Position numbers and translations under genes: made by a program | Notes under the pieces: generated by a model | The model's input: the letters and a program-made list of their open reading frames with translations, nothing else | What the model was told of the DNA's origin: nothing | The model's database searches: none | Shown: positions 7,309 to 10,974 of the stretch, one piece after another | Position numbering within the stretch: position 1 is the first letter of the stretch | Layout of the letters: the number at the start of each line of letters is the position of its first letter | Assembly: GCA_036259835.1 (NCBI GenBank) | Contig: DATABA010000131.1 | Coordinates: 1 to 10,974 of the forward strand | Direction of reading: 5' to 3' | From: JALYGK01 sp036259835 | Lineage (GTDB): Bacteria > Actinomycetota > UBA4738 | DNA: 10,974 nt

Positions 7309-8304
7309 CTAGGGTGAACGCTCGGGCCTCGGTTCACGCCCGAGTTTTCGAAGCGCCAGGCCCGAAAGCGCTTCCAGAATGATGCGGTTCGCCAGAAACG
7401 CCGTGGTCTCGGCGTGGTCGTACGGGGGAGAGACCTCGACCACCTCCATCCCGGCAAACCCGACCTCGTAGGCGAGGCGTCGCACGGAGCGCAGCGCCTC
7501 TCGCGCCGTGATGCCGCCGGGTTCGGGCGTCCCGGTCCCGGGCGCAAACGCGGGGTCGCACACGTCGATGTCGAACGAGAGAAACGAGTGGTCGGCCCTG
7601 CCGGCCTCGCGAATCACGTCTTCAAGGACCGCGTCCATTCCTCGTTTGCTGATCTCGTCCATGAGGTGCCACCGCAAGCCCCGGCTGCGAGACCACTCGA
7701 ACTCCTCGGGGTCGGGCCAGTATCCGCGCAGCCCGATCTGGACGATGTGCTCGCCGCGAACCGATCCTTCCTCGACGAGGAGCCGCATCGGCGTTCCGTG
7801 CGACCGTGTCACCCCATACAGCGATTCGGCGTTGTCCGCGTGTGCGTCGAAGTGGATGACGCCGAGCGTCTCTGGCTTGAGGTGAGCCGCGACGGCACCC
7901 GCATCGGGGTGGGCGATCGAATGGTCGCCCCCGAGAACGATCGGGATCGCACCGGCGGCGCATATCTCCGCGACGGTTGACCGGATAGCTTCGTGGCTTC
8001 GAGCCTGATCTCCCGGCTTCACCGGAGCGTCGCCGTAATCGACAACGGTGAGGACCTCGAACGGGTCGACGCCGACGTCCATGTTCGGGCGGTGCGGCCC
8101 GCCGCCCACGTCGGCCTGTCGGATGGCTCTCGGGCCGAAGCGGGCCCCCGGACGGTTGGTGACCGTCTCGTCGATCGGAGCTCCCACGATGGCAACATCG
8201 ACTCCTCGCAGGGCCGCCGGGTCCAGAACCAGCGGAACCTTGCAGAACGTCATGAGCCCGGCATAGCCGGGTTCGCCCTGGCGGCCGACCGGTGTCCCCG
8301 GCAT
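7309..8304 (-). CDS. Agmatinase/arginase-family ureohydrolase
   Basis: A 331-residue manganese enzyme that hydrolyses a guanidino compound to an amine plus urea. All six metal ligands are present: His128 in GGDHS, Asp153, His155 and Asp157 in DAHAD, and Asp245 and Asp247 in SFDIDVCDP. His169 in SHGTP, the APGTGTPEPGG substrate loop and the VEVSPPYD segment (Glu290) are also agmatinase-like. Agmatinase makes putrescine, but guanidinobutyrase and guanidinopropionase belong to the same group and cannot be excluded. Given the beta-amino-CoA lyase just upstream, guanidinopropionase (giving beta-alanine) deserves equal weight. ATG at 8304 shares one base with the stop of the preceding lyase gene (TGATG), and GGAAGAG lies just upstream. 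It is last in the minus-strand operon and converges on the aminotransferase. Confidence 0.9.
   Translation of the reverse strand: MPGTPVGRQGEPGYAGLMTFCKVPLVLDPAALRGVDVAIVGAPIDETVTNRPGARFGPRAIRQADVGGGPHRPNMDVGVDPFEVLTVVDYGDAPVKPGDQARSHEAIRSTVAEICAAGAIPIVLGGDHSIAHPDAGAVAAHLKPETLGVIHFDAHADNAESLYGVTRSHGTPMRLLVEEGSVRGEHIVQIGLRGYWPDPEEFEWSRSRGLRWHLMDEISKRGMDAVLEDVIREAGRADHSFLSFDIDVCDPAFAPGTGTPEPGGITAREALRSVRRLAYEVGFAGMEVVEVSPPYDHAETTAFLANRIILEALSGLALRKLGREPRPERSP
7321..7348 (+). terminator. Probable intrinsic terminator of the transporter-aminotransferase operon
   Basis: CTCGGGC (7321-7327) and GCCCGAG (7338-7344) form a perfect 7-base-pair stem with a 10-base loop, directly followed by TTTT (7345-7348). 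It lies about 30 bases past the aminotransferase stop, inside the last codons of the convergent ureohydrolase gene. A second inverted repeat, GTGAAC (7314-7319) with GTTCAC (7332-7337), overlaps the stem and could form a competing fold. The T-run is short, so efficiency is uncertain. Confidence 0.55.
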
Positions 8305-8696
8305 CAGCTCTTCCGCTGGAAATCGGCACCGACCACCGTGGTTCCAATGGCTCTGGCCACCACGACGGGCTCGTCAAGGACATCCGCGGCGGACTCCCCG
8401 ATGTCCTGCCTGGTCGTGATGACCTTTCGAGCTTCCGCCTCGAACGTCCTCGACGTTCTGCCCTCACGAATGATTCGAGCCCGGCACTCCAGGAAGTCGC
8501 CGGGCCGGACCGGCGCAAGGAACTCCACCTTCTCGTATGCCCGCAGCAGTCCTTCGTCACCGTCCCGCCGGACGGTGAGCTCGGTCGCCAGGTCCCCGAA
8601 GAGCTCCATCACGAACGCTCCCGCGGCAATGGTCCCGTAGTGGGCGTCTTCCGAACCGACCCTCAAGCGAAGAAATGCCTCGATGGGCTCCTTCAC
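8304..8696 (-). CDS. kal: 3-aminobutyryl-CoA / beta-aminoacyl-CoA ammonia-lyase (Kal/Acl family, hot-dog fold)
   Basis: A 130-residue single hot-dog-fold protein. Family enzymes remove ammonia from a beta-aminoacyl-CoA to give an enoyl-CoA: 3-aminobutyryl-CoA to crotonyl-CoA in lysine fermentation (Kal), or beta-alanyl-CoA to acryloyl-CoA (Acl). Recognisable Kal blocks are SEDAHYG (15-21), ELFGDLATEL (31-40), DGDEGLLRAY (45-54), VEFLAPVRPGD (57-67), TSRTFEAEARKV (81-92), ESAADVLDEPV (101-111) and a C-terminal QRK. The GNLVDGA stretch usual after DAHYG reads GTIAAGA here. The start is GTG at 8696, sharing GTGA with the upstream stop and preceded by GGGAGG; a longer frame upstream is low-complexity shadow. 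It sits between an acyl-CoA synthetase and a ureohydrolase. Generic hot-dog thioesterase or MaoC hydratase is a less likely reading. Confidence 0.82.
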   Translation of the reverse strand: MKEPIEAFLRLRVGSEDAHYGTIAAGAFVMELFGDLATELTVRRDGDEGLLRAYEKVEFLAPVRPGDFLECRARIIREGRTSRTFEAEARKVITTRQDIGESAADVLDEPVVVARAIGTTVVGADFQRKS

Positions 8697-10846
8697 GGGT
8701 TTCCTCCCTCCTCTGTTTTTTCGTGCCTGCGAAGTATCACCAACGCGTCGGCCGCCGCGGCCCCGTCGGGCCCGGCGAATAACGGGTTCACGTCGACTTC
8801 CTCGATTTCGGGCTGCTCCAGCGCCATGCGCGAGAGTGCGGTCAGGACCTCGTGAACGTGATCCCGAGACGCGCCTGCCGCATCCAGCAGCCTTCCGGCC
8901 ATCGATTCTTCCGGCATTTCCTCGACGTCCTCGCGACTGACGGGGCATAACCTGACGGAGACGTCCTGGAGCGCTTCCGTCAACGTCCCTCCCAGCCCCA
9001 GGAGGACGACCGGACCGAACAGCGGGTCCCGGCGCATCCCGCAGATCAGCTCGACCCCGGACCCGGTCGTCTGCACCAGCACGCCTCTCGCAGGCGCACC
9101 TCCCTCCCTCGCTCGAGCCGTGAGCTCCGTGAATACCTCACGAGCGCGCTCCGCGTTCGGGATTCCCATCTTCACCAGTCCGTGCGATGACTTGTGTGCC
9201 AGTCCGGCGGCGTCGGCCTTGATGACCACCGGGAACCCCAGGCGCTCCGCCGCCTGGGCAGCTTCGTCTGCGGTCGCCGCAGCCTCGCCGGCGACCAGCG
9301 GAATTCCGTAGGCGGCCAGGATCTCTCGGCTCATCCGCTCGGACAGGGCAGGACCGTGCTCGGAGACATCGATCACCGCCGGTTCACGCTCGGCGAGATC
9401 CACGTGTCGTGGCCGCCATCCCCGCCACCACCAGGAGCGGAACAGCGCCGCCATTGCAGGGCGGACGCCGTGGAGCAACGGGATTCCAGCCGCTCTGAGC
9501 GGCTCTCGAACGGACTCGGCCGCCGGACCAGTGGCCGGGAGCGTGAAGAAAACCGGAAGCAAGGTCGAACCGCGGGCCGCCTCAATAAGCCCCTTGGCGG
9601 CGGCGATGCCGAGCTCCACCTCATTCTGGCCCGCCCAGGGTGTCACCTTGTCCAGCGCGACGGCCAGGATGTCGACGTCCTCCCTGGCTGCGGCGGCCAG
9701 AATCTCGGCGTAGAGCGTGTGATAGTCGGGGTCCACGCCCCATGGATCGATGGGGTTGCCGATGTACGAGAAATGAGGCCAGGTGGTACGGAGATGTCTG
9801 CGCAGCGTCTCAGATGGCGCCGGGAGTTCGAGGCCGACGCGGCGAGCATGGTCGGTGACCAGATTTCCCTCGCCGCCGGAGTCGGTCACCACGAACATCC
9901 TCCGACCGCCGGGCAAGCGCCCGTGCCCCAATAGCTCCGCCGTTTCGAAAAGATCGTCGAGGTCGTCAACCTCAATCGCGCCGAGTTGACGAAGGAGTCC
10001 GGTGACCACCTCTTCAGAGCTCGCCAGCGTTCCGGAATGGGCGCCCACCGCGTGGGCCGCCTCCTTCGACCGCCCCGCGTGAAGGACGGCCAGCGGCTTG
10101 CCGGCTTCCCGGAGGTTGCGGGCCCCGTCTATGAAGCCCTTTGGGTCACGAAACCCTTCGATGAACAGGACGACAGACGTCGTTGCGTCGTCCCGCGCGA
10201 AGTACTGAAGGTAGTCACCGATCGTCGTTCTCACTTCGTTGCCGCAAGACACCAGCGCGGAGAAGCCGATTCTCGGGCCCATATTGACCGCGGCCTCCAC
10301 CACCGAACCGCTCTGGGACACGAGGGCGACCCGACCGGCCAGAACGGTGGGAGGGATGGTCCCGATGTAGAGCGCCGACCGGGAGGGCGGTGCGATGACG
10401 CCCATGCAGTTCGGACCACACACGGCCATTCCGCATTCCGCGGCCACGGCCGCGATCTCTTGCTGAATCTTCAGCGACTCAGGCCCGGTTTCCGTGAAGC
10501 CGCCGCCCGGCACAACTGCGGCCCGGGCGCCTTTCTCGCCGGCGGTCCGAAGAACGGCCGGAACGAGTTCGATGCGAACCGCGGCCACGATCGCCTCTGG
10601 CGGTGCCGGCACGTCTTCTAGTGACGGGTAGCTTCGCCAGCCCAGGATCTCGTCGTATTTAGGGTTGATGGGGAACACATCCCCCTCGTAGCCGAGGACC
10701 CGAAGGTTCTCGCAGAGGACCCGACCGACATACGAGGTCGGCGATGCGCCGACGATGGCCACGGAGCTCGGAGAGAGGAGAGACTGGATGGGATTCGCGA
10801 TCTGGGCCACGCAGGGATTGTCGGGTGTAGGCAGGACCGGCTCCAA
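8693..10846 (-). CDS. ADP-forming acyl-CoA synthetase, fused alpha-beta (acetate-CoA ligase family)
   Basis: A 717-residue cytosolic enzyme joining an acid to CoA with ATP, releasing ADP and phosphate. The order is a CoA-binding Rossmann domain (SVAIVGAS, 28-35), a succinyl-CoA-ligase-like region (VALVSQSGS, 173-181), the phospho-His270 in GAHSGTLA followed by an acidic LGAIEVDDLDDL segment, a second ligase-like domain (about 310-480), and an ATP-grasp beta part (about 500-710) with FPVVIKA, HKSSHG, RDPLFGPVVLLGLGG and EVDVNPLF. Length matches fused bacterial homologues. The acid is not readable; adjacency to the beta-aminoacyl-CoA lyase, with a 4-base overlap, suggests a beta-amino acid. The start is uncertain: TTG at 10846 is the earliest after an in-frame stop, and GTG at 10810 is possible; neither has a clear ribosome site. 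Confidence 0.88.
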   Translation of the reverse strand: MEPVLPTPDNPCVAQIANPIQSLLSPSSVAIVGASPTSYVGRVLCENLRVLGYEGDVFPINPKYDEILGWRSYPSLEDVPAPPEAIVAAVRIELVPAVLRTAGEKGARAAVVPGGGFTETGPESLKIQQEIAAVAAECGMAVCGPNCMGVIAPPSRSALYIGTIPPTVLAGRVALVSQSGSVVEAAVNMGPRIGFSALVSCGNEVRTTIGDYLQYFARDDATTSVVLFIEGFRDPKGFIDGARNLREAGKPLAVLHAGRSKEAAHAVGAHSGTLASSEEVVTGLLRQLGAIEVDDLDDLFETAELLGHGRLPGGRRMFVVTDSGGEGNLVTDHARRVGLELPAPSETLRRHLRTTWPHFSYIGNPIDPWGVDPDYHTLYAEILAAAAREDVDILAVALDKVTPWAGQNEVELGIAAAKGLIEAARGSTLLPVFFTLPATGPAAESVREPLRAAGIPLLHGVRPAMAALFRSWWWRGWRPRHVDLAEREPAVIDVSEHGPALSERMSREILAAYGIPLVAGEAAATADEAAQAAERLGFPVVIKADAAGLAHKSSHGLVKMGIPNAERAREVFTELTARAREGGAPARGVLVQTTGSGVELICGMRRDPLFGPVVLLGLGGTLTEALQDVSVRLCPVSREDVEEMPEESMAGRLLDAAGASRDHVHEVLTALSRMALEQPEIEEVDVNPLFAGPDGAAAADALVILRRHEKTEEGGNP
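8703..8708 (-). promoter_or_regulatory. Ribosome binding site for the ammonia-lyase gene
   Basis: GGGAGG on the minus strand, 6 bases before GTG at 8696, within the end of the synthetase gene. It decides the start of the short lyase gene against the longer frame that begins near 8948. Confidence 0.75.
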
Positions 10847-10974
10847 ATGCAGCCGTGAAACGGCCTAGCGACCGGCCTACAGCACTTTTTGACAGGCAAT
10901 CCTGGGCCCGTTATCGTTCCTCGGCTAGTCCTTTCGGGCTAGTCGCTCCGGATATCGACATTGCTGCCCGCAGG
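10847..10974 (-). promoter_or_regulatory. Leader/promoter region of the synthetase-lyase-ureohydrolase operon
   Basis: These 128 bases hold no gene that I can support. They contain a hairpin GCCGT-GAA-ACGGC (10852-10864) just before the TTG start, a direct repeat GGCCTA at 10862-10867 and 10874-10879, and an 8-base direct repeat GGCTAGTC at 10923-10930 and 10937-10944 (14-base period). On the minus strand a GATAAC hexamer lies between the repeats and the gene, a possible -10 without a good -35. The operon promoter should be here because the synthetase is the first gene seen; exact elements are unproven. Confidence 0.35.
10923..10944. repeat. Short direct repeat upstream of the synthetase operon
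   Basis: Two exact copies of GGCTAGTC are separated by 6 bases, a 14-base period. The spacing and position upstream of a catabolic operon resemble a tandem operator, but 8-base copies could arise by chance. Confidence 0.3.

Noticed and set aside
5751..7547. A 598-codon open frame on the minus strand opposite the aminotransferase
   Set aside because: It is antisense to a gene with intact PLP motifs, and its translation is Arg/Gly/Pro/Asp-rich without any family motif. Long shadow frames are expected in GC-rich coding DNA.
8697..8948. N-terminal extension of the ammonia-lyase frame up to 8948
   Set aside because: The extension is Arg/Gly-rich and lies inside the synthetase gene in another frame. 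The GTG at 8696 has a strong ribosome site and gives the normal family length.
10847..10974. A riboswitch in the synthetase leader
   Set aside because: The CTAG-containing repeats are direct rather than forming a stable multi-stem fold, and I recognise no conserved aptamer core.

Overview
The window is GC-rich and fully packed with genes of one catabolic theme: uptake and breakdown of polyamine-like or guanidino/beta-amino compounds. The style suggests a high-GC, free-living, probably actinobacterial organism. The signs are short or negative gene spacing, frequent GTG/TTG starts, strong purine-rich ribosome sites, and a Tat-lipoprotein binding protein whose N-terminus reads LTQRRISRRDALK. I hold this taxonomic guess loosely; there is no rRNA or marker gene here.

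Layout, left to right. Bases 1-543 (+) are the C-terminal part of an aldehyde dehydrogenase of the aminobutyraldehyde dehydrogenase (PatD/YdcW) type, cut by the window edge. It converges, with a 20-base tail overlap, on a minus-strand gene (524-1684) for a saccharopine-dehydrogenase-fold oxidoreductase that looks most like L-lysine 6-dehydrogenase. After a short divergent gap, a five-gene plus-strand operon runs from 1771 to 7289. It encodes a PotA-type ATPase, a PotD-type binding lipoprotein, PotB- and PotC-type permeases and a class III (HemL/beta-amino-acid-like) PLP aminotransferase. A likely intrinsic terminator at 7321-7348 ends it.

The right third is a minus-strand operon reading 10846 to 7309: an ADP-forming acyl-CoA synthetase (alpha and beta parts fused), a small hot-dog protein that I recognise as 3-aminobutyryl-CoA / beta-aminoacyl-CoA ammonia-lyase (Kal/Acl family), and an agmatinase-family ureohydrolase. 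These genes overlap by 4 bases and 1 base, so they are almost certainly co-translated.

How they may work together (inference): the transporter imports a cationic amine. The ureohydrolase removes urea from a guanidino form. The aminotransferase and/or the lysine-6-dehydrogenase-like enzyme turns a terminal amine into an aldehyde, which the aldehyde dehydrogenase oxidises to an acid. The acyl-CoA synthetase activates the resulting beta-amino acid, and the Kal-like lyase eliminates ammonia to give an enoyl-CoA for beta-oxidation. The Kal plus ADP-forming synthetase plus ureohydrolase operon, next to a polyamine-type transporter rather than in a lysine-fermentation cluster, is the most interesting part. 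Candidate substrates are 3-guanidinopropionate/beta-alanine, aminopropyl polyamines, or beta-lysine. No mobile elements, CRISPR arrays, tRNAs or rRNAs were seen, and no gene-free stretch exceeds about 130 bases.
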